A DNA stretch of 64,000 bases, taken from Kitasatospora gansuensis (GTDB taxonomy: Bacteria; Actinomycetota; Actinomycetes; Streptomycetales; Streptomycetaceae). Below the pieces are notes generated by a model. The model was not told the origin of the DNA, did no database searches, and saw only the letters and a program-made list of their open reading frames with translations. This document shows positions 53,958 through 63,972 of this stretch, one piece after another (positions within the stretch are counted from its first letter, which is position 1; every line of letters begins with the position of its first letter). Position numbers and translations under genes: made by a program. The stretch is taken from the NCBI RefSeq assembly GCF_014203705.1, contig NZ_JACHJR010000001.1, positions 1,984,001-2,048,000 on the forward strand, in the 5' to 3' direction.

Positions 53958-54904
53958 CCCCCGCGCTCCCGTTCCTGCTCGGCTCCGTCGCCGGCTACCT
54001 GGCCGACGCGAGGTTCGCCGACCCCCGGCGGGGTCATCCCGTCGCCGTCTTCGGTTCGGCCGCCACCCGGCTGGAGCGCCGGCTCTGGCGTGACCACCGA
54101 CCGGCCGGTGCCGCGTACACGGCCGCCTGTGTGGGCACCGTCGCGGCCGGGGCGGTGCTCGCCGACCGTGCCCTGCGCCGGGCGCCGCTGGCCCGGGCCG
54201 GGCTGGCCGCCGCCGCGACCTGGACGGTGCTGGGCGGCACCTCGCTGACCCGGGAGGCCAGGACCATCGGCCGCTCGCTGGCCGCGGACGACCTGGTGGC
54301 CGCCCGGGAGCGGCTGCCGCACCTGTGCGGCCGGGACCCGAGTGCGCTGGACGGGCCGCAGATCGCCCGCGCGGTGGTGGAGTCGGTCGCCGAGAACACC
54401 GCCGACGCCGTGGTGAACGCCCTCACCTGGGGCGCGCTGGCCGGTACCCCCGGGCTGCTCGCGTTCCGGGCCGTCAACACCCTGGACGCGATGGTCGGTC
54501 ACCGTTCCCCGCGCCACCTGCGGTTCGGCTGGGCCTCGGCCCGGCTGGACGACCTGGCCGGCTGGCCGGGTGCCCGGCTGACGGCGCTGCTGACGGTGGC
54601 GGCCGCGCCCGAGCCCCGTACCGCCTGGCGGGTCTGGCGCCGTGACGGTTCGTCACACCCGAGCCCGAACGCGGGCCAGGCCGAGTCGGCCTTCGCCGGG
54701 GCGCTCGGGGTCCGGCTGGGTGGCACCCTGCGGTACGGGGAGCGCGTGGAGCACCGGCCGGTGCTCGGCGGCGAGCTGCGGCCGGTGACGGTCGACGACA
54801 TCGAACGGGCCTGCGCGCTGTCCCGGCGGGTCGGGGCCCTGGCGCTGGCGGTCACCGTGACCGGCCGGGCCCTGTACTCGTGCTACTCGTGGAGGAAGTC
54901 GTGA
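53945..54904 (+). CDS. cobD: Adenosylcobinamide-phosphate synthase CobD/CbiB
   Basis: A 319-residue membrane protein, GTG start at 53945. Segments typical of the family: [21 protein letters not shown] near the N-terminus, [39 protein letters not shown] and [25 protein letters not shown]. It attaches the aminopropanol (or its phosphate) to adenosylcobyric acid. It overlaps cobQ at GTGA. Confidence 0.93.
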   Translation: MRRLTPALPFLLGSVAGYLADARFADPRRGHPVAVFGSAATRLERRLWRDHRPAGAAYTAACVGTVAAGAVLADRALRRAPLARAGLAAAATWTVLGGTSLTREARTIGRSLAADDLVAARERLPHLCGRDPSALDGPQIARAVVESVAENTADAVVNALTWGALAGTPGLLAFRAVNTLDAMVGHRSPRHLRFGWASARLDDLAGWPGARLTALLTVAAAPEPRTAWRVWRRDGSSHPSPNAGQAESAFAGALGVRLGGTLRYGERVEHRPVLGGELRPVTVDDIERACALSRRVGALALAVTVTGRALYSCYSWRKS

Positions 54905-56418
54905 GCGGTTCACTGCTGGTCGCCGGAACGACCTCGGACGCGGGCAAGAGCGTGGTCACCGCGGGCATCTGCCGCTGGCTGGCCCGACAGGGCGTCAGGG
55001 TGGCCCCGTTCAAGGCGCAGAACATGTCGCTGAACTCCTTCGTCACCGCCGACGGCGCCGAGATCGGCCGTGCCCAGGCGATGCAGGCGCAGGCCGCCCG
55101 GGTGGAGCCGGAGGCGGCGATGAACCCGGTGCTGCTCAAGCCCGGGGCGGACGGCCGCAGCCAGGTGGTGCTGCTCGGCAAGGCGGTCGCCGAGGTCGGC
55201 GCGCTGGACTACCGCGAGCGCAAGCCCGTCCTGCTGGAGCGCGCGCTGGAGTGCCTGGCCGACCTGCGCAGCCGGTACGAGGTGGTGGTCTGCGAGGGTG
55301 CGGGCTCCCCCGCCGAGATCAACCTGCGGGACCGGGACATCGCCAACATGGGCCTGGCCACCGCGGCGAAGCTGCCCGTGGTGGTGGTCGGCGACATCGA
55401 CCGGGGCGGGGTGTTCGCCGCGATGTACGGCACCCTGGCGCTGCTCTCGGCCGAGGACCAGGCGCTGGTGGCGGGCTGGTTCGTGAACAAGTTCCGCGGC
55501 GACGCCCGGCTGCTGGCGCCGGGTCTGGAGATGCTGCGCGAGCTGACGGGCCGTCCGGTGCTCGGCACCCTGCCGATGCTCTCCGGCCTGTGGTTGGACG
55601 CCGAGGACTCGCTCGACCTGACCACCGTGGTGGACCGGGGCTCGGTGCGCGGCCCGGTCGGGGCGGACGTGCTGCGGGTCGCGGTGGTCCGCTTCCCGAG
55701 GCTGTCGAACTTCACCGACCTGGACGCGCTGGCCCAGGAGCCGGGGGTGCTGGTCCGCTGGGCCACCCGGGCCGAGGAGCTGGCCGACGCGGACCTGGTG
55801 GTGCTGCCCGGCACCCGGGCCACCGTGGCCGACCTGGCCTGGCTGCGCGAACGTGGCCTGGAGCCGGTGCTGAAGGCCCGGGCGGCGGCGGGCCGGCCGG
55901 TGCTCGGGGTGTGCGGCGGGTACCAGATGCTCGGTCAGGTGATCGAGGATCAGGTGGAGTCGAAGGCCGGTACGGTCGAAGGGCTCGGCCTGCTGCCGAC
56001 CCGGGTGCTGTTCGGCCGGGAGAAGGTGCTGGCCCGGCCGGTCGGCGAGGCTTTCGGCGAGCGGGTCGAAGGGTACGAGATCCACCACGGCGTGGTGACG
56101 GTCGAGGGGGGCGAGCCCTTCTTGGACGGCTGCCGGGTCGGCTCCGTCCGGGGCACCACCTGGCACGGCGCGCTGGAGAACGACGGCTTCCGCCGGGCGC
56201 TGCTGCGCGAGGTGGCCGAGCAGGCGGGGCGGGCCTTCGTCCCCGCGCCGGACACCTCGTTCGCCGCCGCCCGGGAGGAACGCCTCGACCGCCTGGGCGA
56301 CCTGATCGAGGAGCACGCCGACACCGACGCACTGTGGAAGCTGATCGAGGGCGGCGCACCCGCCCACCTGCCGTTCGTCCCACCCGGGGCACCCCGAGCT
56401 ACGGAGACCGACCGATGA
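54901..56418 (+). CDS. cobQ: Cobyric acid synthase
   Basis: A 505-residue glutamine-dependent amidase. The GTG at 54901 has GGAGG 5 bases upstream and overlaps the cobD stop. The N-terminal ATP-binding domain shows [24 protein letters not shown] and [13 protein letters not shown]; the C-terminal triad-type glutaminase domain has the Cys in [12 protein letters not shown] and the His in WHGALEND. It amidates four side chains of adenosylcobyrinic acid a,c-diamide. It overlaps the chelatase gene at ATGA. Confidence 0.95.
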   Translation: MSGSLLVAGTTSDAGKSVVTAGICRWLARQGVRVAPFKAQNMSLNSFVTADGAEIGRAQAMQAQAARVEPEAAMNPVLLKPGADGRSQVVLLGKAVAEVGALDYRERKPVLLERALECLADLRSRYEVVVCEGAGSPAEINLRDRDIANMGLATAAKLPVVVVGDIDRGGVFAAMYGTLALLSAEDQALVAGWFVNKFRGDARLLAPGLEMLRELTGRPVLGTLPMLSGLWLDAEDSLDLTTVVDRGSVRGPVGADVLRVAVVRFPRLSNFTDLDALAQEPGVLVRWATRAEELADADLVVLPGTRATVADLAWLRERGLEPVLKARAAAGRPVLGVCGGYQMLGQVIEDQVESKAGTVEGLGLLPTRVLFGREKVLARPVGEAFGERVEGYEIHHGVVTVEGGEPFLDGCRVGSVRGTTWHGALENDGFRRALLREVAEQAGRAFVPAPDTSFAAAREERLDRLGDLIEEHADTDALWKLIEGGAPAHLPFVPPGAPRATETDR

Positions 56419-58427
56419 CCGACGTGCGTTACCCCTTCACCGCGATCGTCGGCATGGCCGACCTGCGGCTCGGGCTGCTGCTGAACGCCGTCTCGCCGGC
56501 CGTCGGCGGGGTGCTGGTGCGCGGCGAGAAGGGCACCGCCAAGTCGACCATGGTGCGAGCCCTGGCCGGGCTGCTGCCCTCGATCGACACCGTGCCCGGC
56601 TGCCGGTTCTCCTGCGACCCGGCCTCGCCCGACCAAGGCTGCCCGGACGGCCCGCACGCCTCCGTCGCCGGCCACGAACGCCCGGCGTACCTGGTCGAGC
56701 TGCCGGTCGGCGTCTCCGAGGACCGGATCGTCGGCTCGCTCGACCTGGAGCGCGCGCTCGCCGAGGGCGTCAAGGCGTACGAGCCGGGCCTGCTGGCCAA
56801 GGCGCACCGGGGCGTGCTCTACATCGACGAGGTGAACCTGCTCCAGGACCACGTGGTGGACCTGCTGCTGGACGCCGCCGCGATGGGCCGCTCGTACGTC
56901 GAGCGCGAGGGCGTGTCGGTCCGGCACGCGGCCCGCTTCCTGCTGGTCGGCACGATGAACCCGGAGGAGGGCGAGCTGCGGCCGCAGCTGCTCGACCGGT
57001 TCGGCCTGACGGTGGAGATCGCCGCCACCCGGGAGCCGGACGAGCGGGCCGAGGTGGTCCGCCGCCGGCTGGCGTACGACGCCGACCCGGACGGCTTCGC
57101 GGCCCGGTTCGCGGCCGAGGAGCGGGAGCTGGCCGAACGGATCACCGCCGCCCGGGAGTTGCTGCCTTCGGTGGAGCTCACCGATGTGGCGCTCCGTCAG
57201 ATCACCGCCGTCTGCGCGGCGTTCGAGGTGGACGGGCTGCGCGCGGACATCGTGATGGCCCGCACCGCCGTCGCGCTGGCCGCCTGGGAGGGCCGGACCG
57301 AGGTGAACGAGCAGGACGTCCGCAAGGCCGCCCAGCTCGCCCTGCCGCACCGCCGTCGGCGGAATCCGTTCGACGCCCCGGGGTTGGACGAGGAGCAGCT
57401 CGACCGCACTCTGGACGAGCACTCCGACGGGCCCGACGATGATCCCGAGGGCGGTGGCCCCGACGGTGACGGTGGCGGCTCCCCCGAGCCGCAGGGCGAT
57501 GCCCCCGACGGCTCGGCGACCGCCGAAGAGCCCGCCGGGGAGCCCGAGTTGCCCTCGCAGGCGCAGGGCGGCGGCACCAAGGCGCCGGTGGCCTCGGCCG
57601 GGGAGCCGTACCGGACCCGGCTGTTCAAGGTGCCCGGCACCGGCAAGGGCGCCCAGGGGCGCCGCTCCCCCGCCGAGACCGACGGCGGGCACACCATCAG
57701 GGCCCGCCGCCCGCAGGGGCAGCTCAGCCGGCTGCACCTGAGCGCCACCCTGCAGGCCGCCGCGCCGCACCAGGCCGCGCGCGGGCGGGACTCGCGGGCG
57801 CTGGTGCTGCGCAAGGACGACTTCCGCGAACAGGTGCGCCAGGGGCGGGAGTCCAACCTGGTGCTGTTCGTGGTGGACGCCTCGGGGTCGATGGCGGCCC
57901 GGCAGCGGATGGCCGCCGTCAAGGGCGCGGTGCTCTCGCTGCTGATGGACGCCTACCAGCGGCGGGACAAGATCGGCATGATCACCTTCCGGGGCAGCGG
58001 CGCCGAGCTGGCGCTGCCGCCGACCTCCTCGGTCGAGGTCGGCGCGGCCCGGCTGGAGCAACTCCCCACCGGGGGACGGACTCCGCTGGCCGCCGGGCTG
58101 CTCCGGGCGCACGAGACCCTGCGGGTGGAGCGGATGCGCGACCCGCACCGCCGCCCGCTGCTGGTGGTGGTCACCGACGGCCGGGCCACCGGCGGCAAGG
58201 ACGCCCTGCCGCAGGCCGGGCGGGCGGCCGGACTGCTGGCCGCCCAGGGCGTGGCGAGCGTGGTGCTGGACTGCGAGTCCGGCCACGTCCGGCTCGGCCT
58301 GGCGCACACGCTGGCGGCCCAACTGAACGCCTCCGCCGTCACCTTGGACGACCTCAGGGCCGAGGGCGTCGCCGCCCTGGTGCACGCGCACCGTCCCACC
58401 TCTTCTTCGATGCGAAAGGCAGCCTGA
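56415..58427 (+). CDS. Fused ChlI/ChlD-type chelatase subunit
   Basis: A 670-residue protein. The AAA+ domain has Walker A in [16 protein letters not shown] and Walker B in [15 protein letters not shown]; a long acidic Asp/Gly/Pro-rich linker (about 325-430) joins it to a von Willebrand A domain with the MIDAS motif [14 protein letters not shown] and a TDGRATGG. This is the magnesium-chelatase-like ChlI-ChlD fusion that partners CobN in actinobacterial cobalt insertion. No CobN gene is in the window. Confidence 0.93.
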   Translation: MTDVRYPFTAIVGMADLRLGLLLNAVSPAVGGVLVRGEKGTAKSTMVRALAGLLPSIDTVPGCRFSCDPASPDQGCPDGPHASVAGHERPAYLVELPVGVSEDRIVGSLDLERALAEGVKAYEPGLLAKAHRGVLYIDEVNLLQDHVVDLLLDAAAMGRSYVEREGVSVRHAARFLLVGTMNPEEGELRPQLLDRFGLTVEIAATREPDERAEVVRRRLAYDADPDGFAARFAAEERELAERITAARELLPSVELTDVALRQITAVCAAFEVDGLRADIVMARTAVALAAWEGRTEVNEQDVRKAAQLALPHRRRRNPFDAPGLDEEQLDRTLDEHSDGPDDDPEGGGPDGDGGGSPEPQGDAPDGSATAEEPAGEPELPSQAQGGGTKAPVASAGEPYRTRLFKVPGTGKGAQGRRSPAETDGGHTIRARRPQGQLSRLHLSATLQAAAPHQAARGRDSRALVLRKDDFREQVRQGRESNLVLFVVDASGSMAARQRMAAVKGAVLSLLMDAYQRRDKIGMITFRGSGAELALPPTSSVEVGAARLEQLPTGGRTPLAAGLLRAHETLRVERMRDPHRRPLLVVVTDGRATGGKDALPQAGRAAGLLAAQGVASVVLDCESGHVRLGLAHTLAAQLNASAVTLDDLRAEGVAALVHAHRPTSSSMRKAA

Positions 58428-58429
58428 CC

Positions 58430-59035
58430 ATGCCGAAGGGCCAGCCCGAGACCGTCCCCGACGACGGTCTGACCACCCGTCAGCGCCGTACCCAGCCGAT
58501 CACCGCCGTGCACACCGGCCCTGGCAAGGGCAAGTCCACCGCCGCCTTCGGGATGGCGCTGCGGGCCTGGAACCAGGGCTGGCCGGTCGGGGTGTTCCAG
58601 TTCGTCAAGTCGGCCAAGTGGAAGGTCGGCGAGGAGAACGCGCTCAAGGTGCTCGGCGCCTCCGGCGAGGGCGGCACCGTCGCCTGGCACAAGATGGGCG
58701 AGGGCTGGTCCTGGGTCCAGCGCTCCGCCGACATGGTCGAGTCCAGCGAGGAGGCGGCCAAGGAGGGCTGGGAGCAGGTCAAGCGCGACCTGGCCGCCGA
58801 GACCTACCGCTTCTACGTGCTGGACGAGTTCACCTACCCCATGCACTGGGGCTGGGTCGACGTGGCCGAGGTGGTCGAGGTGCTGCGCAACCGCCCGGGC
58901 AACCAGCACGTGGTGATCACCGGCCGGTACGCCAAGGACGAGCTCCTCGAACTCGCCGACCTGGTCACCGAGATGACCAAGGTGAAGCACCCCATGGACG
59001 CCGGCCGCAAGGGCCAGCGCGGTATCGAGTGGTAG
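58430..59035 (+). CDS. cobO: Cob(I)yrinic acid a,c-diamide adenosyltransferase
   Basis: A 201-residue ATP-dependent enzyme of the CobA/CobO type. The P-loop is seen as VHTGPGKGKSTAAFGMALRA, followed by VGVFQFVKS and FYVLDEFTYPMHWGWVD, and HVVITGRYAKDEL. It adds the 5'-deoxyadenosyl group to the corrin cobalt. It begins two bases after the chelatase gene. Confidence 0.95.
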   Translation: MPKGQPETVPDDGLTTRQRRTQPITAVHTGPGKGKSTAAFGMALRAWNQGWPVGVFQFVKSAKWKVGEENALKVLGASGEGGTVAWHKMGEGWSWVQRSADMVESSEEAAKEGWEQVKRDLAAETYRFYVLDEFTYPMHWGWVDVAEVVEVLRNRPGNQHVVITGRYAKDELLELADLVTEMTKVKHPMDAGRKGQRGIEW

Positions 59036-59039
59036 TCCG

Positions 59040-60416
59040 TTGAACATCCCCCGTCTCGTCGTCGCCGCGCCCTCCTCGGGCGCGGGCAAGACCACCGTCG
59101 CCACCGGCCTGATGGCCGCCCTGGCCGCCCGCGGCCTGGCGGTCTCCCCGCACAAGGTCGGCCCCGACTACATCGACCCCGGTTACCACGCGCTCGCCGC
59201 CGGGCGTCCTGGCCGCAACCTGGACGCCTTCATGTGCGGGCCCGAGCGGGTCGCCCCGCTCTTCCTGCACGGCGCCGCCGGGGCCGACGTGGCCGTGGTG
59301 GAGGGCGTGATGGGGCTGTACGACGGCGCCGCCGGGCGGGGCGAGCTGGCCTCCACCGCCCATGTCGCCAAGCTGCTGCGGGCGCCCGTGGTGCTGGTGG
59401 TGGACGCCTCCTCGCAGTCCCGCTCGGTGGCCGCGCTGGTGCACGGCTTCGCCTCCTGGGACCCGGAGGTCAGGCTCGCCGGGGTGATCCTGAACCGGGT
59501 CGCCTCGGACCGGCACGAGCAGTTGCTCCGGGAAGCCCTGGAGGAGGGCGGCGGGGTGCAGGTGCTCGGCTGCGTCCGGCGTTCGGCCGCCGTCGCCACG
59601 CCGTCCCGGCACCTGGGCCTGATCCCGGCCGTCGAGCGCTCGGCGGACGCCCTGCGCGCGGTCCGGGACATGGGCGAGCTGGTCGGCGCCTCGGTCGACC
59701 TGGACGCACTGCTCGAACTGGCCCGCAGCGCACCGCCGTTGGACGCCGAACCGTGGTCGGCCGCCGAGGAGGTCGAGGCGGTGCCCGGGCGGCCCCGGGT
59801 CGCGCTGGCGGCCGGGGCGGCGTTCTCGTTCTCGTACGCGGAGAACGCCGAACTGCTGGCGGCGGCGGGTGCCGAGGTGGTCCCGTTCGACCCGCTGCAC
59901 GCGTCCGAACTCCCGGTCGGTTCGGCCGGGTTGGTGATCGGCGGTGGCTTCCCGGAGATGTACGTCGCGGAGCTCAGCGCGAACGCCGGACTGCGCGCCT
60001 CCATCGCCGCGCTGGCCGCCAGTGGCGCGCCGGTCAGCGCCGAGTGCGCCGGACTGCTCTACCTGGGCCAGGAGTTGGACGGCGCGCCGATGTGCGGCGT
60101 GCTGAAGACCACGGCCCGGATGACCGAGCGGCTCACCCTGGGCTACCGGGAGGCGGTCGCGCTCTCCGACAGCGTGCTGGCGCCGACCGGGTCGCGGCTG
60201 CGCGGCCACGAGTTCCACCGGACGGTCTGCGAGCCGGGCGCCGGTGAGCCGCCGGCCTGGGGCTGGCGGGGCCCGACCGGGTCGTACACCGAGGGCTTCG
60301 TGAGCGGCTCGGTGCACGCCTCGTACCTGCACCTGCACTGGGCCGGGGCGCCCGAACTCGCCTCACGGTTCGTCCGGGCGGCCGCCGACTACTCGGCCGG
60401 GGTGGGGAGTTCGTAG
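59040..60416 (+). CDS. cobB: Cobyrinate a,c-diamide synthase
   Basis: A 458-residue amidotransferase, TTG start at 59040, 4 bases after the cobO stop. The P-loop is VAAPSSGAGKTTVATGLMAA, with HKVGPDYIDPGYH and GVMGLYDGAAGRGE; the glutaminase Cys lies in SAECAGLLYLGQ and the His in ASYLHLHW. It amidates the a and c side chains before adenosylation. Its last 28 bases overlap the convergent GNAT gene. Confidence 0.95.
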   Translation: MNIPRLVVAAPSSGAGKTTVATGLMAALAARGLAVSPHKVGPDYIDPGYHALAAGRPGRNLDAFMCGPERVAPLFLHGAAGADVAVVEGVMGLYDGAAGRGELASTAHVAKLLRAPVVLVVDASSQSRSVAALVHGFASWDPEVRLAGVILNRVASDRHEQLLREALEEGGGVQVLGCVRRSAAVATPSRHLGLIPAVERSADALRAVRDMGELVGASVDLDALLELARSAPPLDAEPWSAAEEVEAVPGRPRVALAAGAAFSFSYAENAELLAAAGAEVVPFDPLHASELPVGSAGLVIGGGFPEMYVAELSANAGLRASIAALAASGAPVSAECAGLLYLGQELDGAPMCGVLKTTARMTERLTLGYREAVALSDSVLAPTGSRLRGHEFHRTVCEPGAGEPPAWGWRGPTGSYTEGFVSGSVHASYLHLHWAGAPELASRFVRAAADYSAGVGSS

Positions 60417-60940
60417 ATCAGCTCCAGGCCGTCCTCGTCGTCCCACTGCTCGCCCAGGTGGACCAGGCCGAAGGCCGCCACCGTGGCGAGCGAGGCGGCG
60501 TTGTCCGGGCTGATGGTGGCCCGGAGCACGGTCACGGTCGGCTCTTCCACGGCTCGCCGGAGCAGCGCCGCCAGGATCGCCTTGGCGTACCCCTGGCGGC
60601 GGTGCCCCTCGGCCACGCCGTAGCCGACCTCCACCATGCCGCGCTCGTCCGGCGGGCCGTGGAACCCGGCCGCGCCGATCACCACGCCGTCGGCCAGCAC
60701 CGCCCGGGTCACCCACTCGGCACTCGACGGGTCGTCACCGGTCTGGTGGTAGCGGCGGGCCCAGACGCCCAGCATCCGGCCGTCGGCCAGGTCGGCGGGG
60801 AAATCGAGGCCGCTGGCGGCCGCCGCGCCGTCGAGGTCGCCCACCATCAGGGCGGCCATCGCGGCGCGGGGCACCTGCACCAGGCTGACCTGGGTGGTGG
60901 CGGCGGGAGCAGAGGTCCAGGGTGCTGATCGTTCGGTCAC
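60389..60940 (-). CDS. GNAT family N-acetyltransferase
   Basis: A 183-residue protein, GTG start at 60940. The acetyl-CoA loop is seen in VAEGHRRQGYAKAILAALL (Q/R-x-x-G-x-G/A) and the preceding MVEVGYGVA strand; the family pattern continues through VTVLRATISPDNAASLATVAAFGL. It lies on the opposite strand inside the cobalamin cluster, between cobB and the CobC fusion, with no obvious link to B12. The substrate is unknown. Confidence 0.88.
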   Translation of the reverse strand: MTERSAPWTSAPAATTQVSLVQVPRAAMAALMVGDLDGAAAASGLDFPADLADGRMLGVWARRYHQTGDDPSSAEWVTRAVLADGVVIGAAGFHGPPDERGMVEVGYGVAEGHRRQGYAKAILAALLRRAVEEPTVTVLRATISPDNAASLATVAAFGLVHLGEQWDDEDGLELIYELPTPAE

Positions 60941-61076
60941 AGGCGGATGCTCGTTCAGCGGACGGCCGGTGTCCACCGCTTTTACGGCGCGTCGCAGCTC
61001 ACAACCCGCACGATTGACCAGTTCAGCGGCACCGTGGTGGGATTTCCCGAGCACCGGCCTTCGAGAGGAACCAGCA

Positions 61077-62480
61077 GTGACCCACCCCTCTCTCACGATC
61101 GGTGTCGGCGCCCGCAGCGGCGTCCCCGCCGCCGAGCTGCTCGACCTGATCGACGCCACCCTGACCGCGCTCGGCCGGAGCCGGAGCGAGGTCGCCCGGC
61201 TGGCCACGCTCGCCAGCAGGACCACCGAACCCGGGCTGCTGGCCGCCGCACGGGCGCTCGCCGTCCCGCTGATCGGCCACGCCGCCGAGGAGTTGGCGGC
61301 CGTCCCGGTGCCGAACCCGTCCGCTGCGGTACTCGCGGTCGCCGGCACCCCCGGGGTGGCCGAGGCCGCCGCCCTGCTCTCCACCGACCCCGGCGGCCAA
61401 CTCCTGGCCGCCAAGCGGAAGTCCGCGAGCGCGACGGTGGCCGTGGCCGGGCCAGGACCCGACCTTCGGCACCACGGCGACGCCGAGGTCCGCAGCGGCG
61501 GCCTGGTCGACCTGGCCGTCAACGTCCGCACCGGCACCCCGCCGGACTGGCTCCGCGAGCACCTCGCCGCCACCCTCGCCGACCTCGCCGCCTACCCCGA
61601 GGGCAGCACCGCCCGGGCGGCCGTCGCCGCCCGGCACGGGCGGCCGGCCGAGGAGGTGCTGCTGACCGCCGGGGCGGCCGAGGCCTTCGTGCTGCTCGCC
61701 CGGGTGCTGACGCCCCGTCACGCGGTGGTGGTGCACCCGCAGTTCACCGAGCCGGAGGCGGCCCTGCGGGACGCCGGGCACCGGGTGCACCGGGTGCTGC
61801 TCTCCGCCGCCGACGGCTTCCGGCTCACGCCGGGCGCGGTGCCGGACGCCGCCGACCTGGTGGTGATCGGCAACCCGACCAACCCCACCTCGGTCCTGCA
61901 CCCCGACCTCGCCCAACTCGCCCGCCCCGGGCGGACGCTGGTGGTGGACGAGGCGTTCATCGACACCGTCCCCGGAGAGCGGGAGAGCCTGGCCGGCCTG
62001 CGGGACCTGCCCGGTGAGGTGGTGGTGCTGCGCAGCCTGACCAAGACCTGGGGCCTGGCGGGCCTGCGGATCGGCTACGTCCTCGGGCCCGCCGGGCTGA
62101 TCGCCCGGCTCGGCGCGGCCCAGCCGCTCTGGCCGGTCTCCACTCCGGCGCTGGCCGCCGCCGAGGCGTGCAGCGCGCCTGCCGCGCTGGCCGAGGCGGA
62201 GGCCGCCTCGCACACCCTGGCCGGTCAACGTGCCCACCTGCTGCGGGGGTTGGCGTCCGTACCGGGGATCACCGTGCACGGCACGCCGGCCGCCTCGTTC
62301 GTGCTGATCCACGTGCCCGGCGCTGCTGAACTGCGGACTCGGCTGCGCGCCGAGGGCTTCGCGCTCCGCCGGGGCGACACCTTCCCCGGCCTCGGTCCGG
62401 ACTGGCTGCGGATCGCGGTCCGGGACGAGGGCACCACCGACCGCTTCCTCAGCGTGCTCTCAGCCCTCGTCCAGAACTGA
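61077..62480 (+). CDS. cobC: CobE/CbiG-like domain fused to CobC aminotransferase-type enzyme
   Basis: A 467-residue protein, GTG 61077 with AGAGGAACC upstream. Residues about 5-120 (LTIGVGARSGVPAAELLDLI, then TLASRTTEPGLLAAAR and AVAGTPGVAEAAALL) are the CobE/CbiG C-terminal fold; residues about 140-467 are a class I PLP aminotransferase-like enzyme with TAGAAEAFVLLARVL, GNPTNPTSVL, VVDEAFID and the lysine in RSLTKTWGLAGLRIGY. This is the Rv2231c-type CobC of actinobacteria, which makes the aminopropanol phosphate arm. The CobE domain's role here is not established. Confidence 0.9.
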   Translation: MTHPSLTIGVGARSGVPAAELLDLIDATLTALGRSRSEVARLATLASRTTEPGLLAAARALAVPLIGHAAEELAAVPVPNPSAAVLAVAGTPGVAEAAALLSTDPGGQLLAAKRKSASATVAVAGPGPDLRHHGDAEVRSGGLVDLAVNVRTGTPPDWLREHLAATLADLAAYPEGSTARAAVAARHGRPAEEVLLTAGAAEAFVLLARVLTPRHAVVVHPQFTEPEAALRDAGHRVHRVLLSAADGFRLTPGAVPDAADLVVIGNPTNPTSVLHPDLAQLARPGRTLVVDEAFIDTVPGERESLAGLRDLPGEVVVLRSLTKTWGLAGLRIGYVLGPAGLIARLGAAQPLWPVSTPALAAAEACSAPAALAEAEAASHTLAGQRAHLLRGLASVPGITVHGTPAASFVLIHVPGAAELRTRLRAEGFALRRGDTFPGLGPDWLRIAVRDEGTTDRFLSVLSALVQN

Positions 62481-62568
62481 CCCGGCCCTCATCCGGCGCA
62501 CAGCCCGCTCTCACCCGCCGTTCCTAGGCTCCCCGGCAGTTGACCGAGGAGACCGAGGAGCGACAGCC

Positions 62569-63465
62569 ATGGGACACGACCACCACGATCACCACGAGGG
62601 CCAACGGGTCAGCCGCCGGGCCGCCCTGGCCGGGATCAGCAGCATCGGGCTCGGCGCCCTGCTCGCCGCCTGCGGCAGCCCGAAGTCCAGCACCAGTGCC
62701 ACCACGACGACCGGCGCTACCGCCAGCATCTCCCCGCAGGCCACCACCGGGGACCTCACCGCCCTGTTCGCGGGCGCGGGTACCTGCACGCTCTCCCCCG
62801 GGACCACCCAGGGCCCGTACTACTTCGACGCCGACAAGATCCGCAGCGACATCCGCGAGGACCGGGAGGGCGTCAAGCTCCGCATCGCCATCCGGGTCCA
62901 GGACAGCGAGGCCTGCGGGCCGCTGGCCAACGCCGTGGTCGAGATCTGGCACTGCGACGCGGCCGGGCTCTACTCCGGCGCCGAATCCCTCTCCTCCGGC
63001 GGTGGTGGCGGTGGCGGGCCCGGTGGTGGCACCCCGCCGACCGGCGCACCCCCGTCCGGCGGGCCGGGCGGCGGCTCCGGTGGTGGTGGGGGTGGCGGTG
63101 GCGGTGGCGATCTCACGCCGACGGACGACAAGCGCTACCTGCGCGGCGCCCAGGTCACCAACGCCGACGGCATCGTCCAGTTCACCACCATCTGGCCCGG
63201 CTGGTACGTCAGCCGCACCGTGCACATCCACGCGATGGTGCACATCGACAACGAACGCACCCTCACCACCCAGCTGATGATGGACGAGTCGCTCAACTCC
63301 AAGGTCTTCGCGCAGCAGCCCTACGCCAAGCACACCAACCGCGACACCTTCAACGACGGCGACAGCATCTACAAGGAGTCCATGCTCCTCAAGATCACCG
63401 AGGACGCCGACGGCTACCTCGGCGTCATCACCTTCGGCGTCGACCCGGACCACGACGGGAAGTAG
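62569..63465 (+). CDS. Tat-exported lipoprotein, intradiol dioxygenase-like
   Basis: A 298-residue protein with a His-rich N-terminus, a Tat motif SRRAALAG and a lipobox LLAAC (Cys35), so it is likely a Tat lipoprotein. The dioxygenase domain keeps all four iron ligands of the intradiol family: Tyr135 in IWHCDAAGLYS, Tyr213 in PGWYV, and His219 and His221 in RTVHIHAMV. A Gly/Pro-rich insert (about 144-180) interrupts the domain. Such exported enzymes open aromatic rings outside the cell; which substrate is unknown. It ends convergent with the next gene. Confidence 0.88.
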   Translation: MGHDHHDHHEGQRVSRRAALAGISSIGLGALLAACGSPKSSTSATTTTGATASISPQATTGDLTALFAGAGTCTLSPGTTQGPYYFDADKIRSDIREDREGVKLRIAIRVQDSEACGPLANAVVEIWHCDAAGLYSGAESLSSGGGGGGGPGGGTPPTGAPPSGGPGGGSGGGGGGGGGGDLTPTDDKRYLRGAQVTNADGIVQFTTIWPGWYVSRTVHIHAMVHIDNERTLTTQLMMDESLNSKVFAQQPYAKHTNRDTFNDGDSIYKESMLLKITEDADGYLGVITFGVDPDHDGK

Positions 63466-63483
63466 CAAGCATCTGCCGGACCG

Positions 63484-63972
63484 TCAGAACAGGCGGTACC
63501 AGGGACGCTTGACCGGCGGCAGCGTGCGGGCGAAGAACTCCGCCAGCTCCGCGCGCTGCCCCTCGTCGAAGGCGTCCTGCGGCACGAACGCCACCGCCTT
63601 GTTGGTCTGCTGGAGGTACCAGAACCCCGCCCGCCCGGTCACCTCCCGGTACAGCCGCCACTCCACCGTCGCCTCACTCGCGGCGGTCTTGAGCGAGTAC
63701 GTCTGCTCGGTGACCCGCACCGTCCACGGCTCCGTGATCAACTCGGCACTCTTCTTCGCGCCGCCCCGGACCACTATCCCCTCGGTCACCACCAGCACCA
63801 CCGGCCCCATCCCCAGCAGCCCCATGTTTGGCTCCCCGGTCAGCGCCCAGACCAGCAGCCCGGCCACCATGGCGATCCCCCCGAGAAGGGTCATCCGCCG
63901 CAGCGCCGGAACGTTCCGGAGCGCCCTCCGGAGATCCTGCTCGGTCAGCCGGAAGGTGGCGGTGATGTCCAT
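63484..63972 (-). CDS. YcxB-like membrane protein
   Basis: A 162-residue protein. Two short membrane segments lie at about 28-62 (LLGGIAMVAGLLVWAL and the following GMGPVVLVVTEG), and the C-terminal part TVEWRLYREVTGRAGFWYLQQTNKAVAFVPQDAF fits the YcxB domain. These are small inner-membrane proteins of unknown function, often close to exporter genes. Complete in the window; it is convergent with the dioxygenase gene. Confidence 0.82.
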   Translation of the reverse strand: MDITATFRLTEQDLRRALRNVPALRRMTLLGGIAMVAGLLVWALTGEPNMGLLGMGPVVLVVTEGIVVRGGAKKSAELITEPWTVRVTEQTYSLKTAASEATVEWRLYREVTGRAGFWYLQQTNKAVAFVPQDAFDEGQRAELAEFFARTLPPVKRPWYRLF

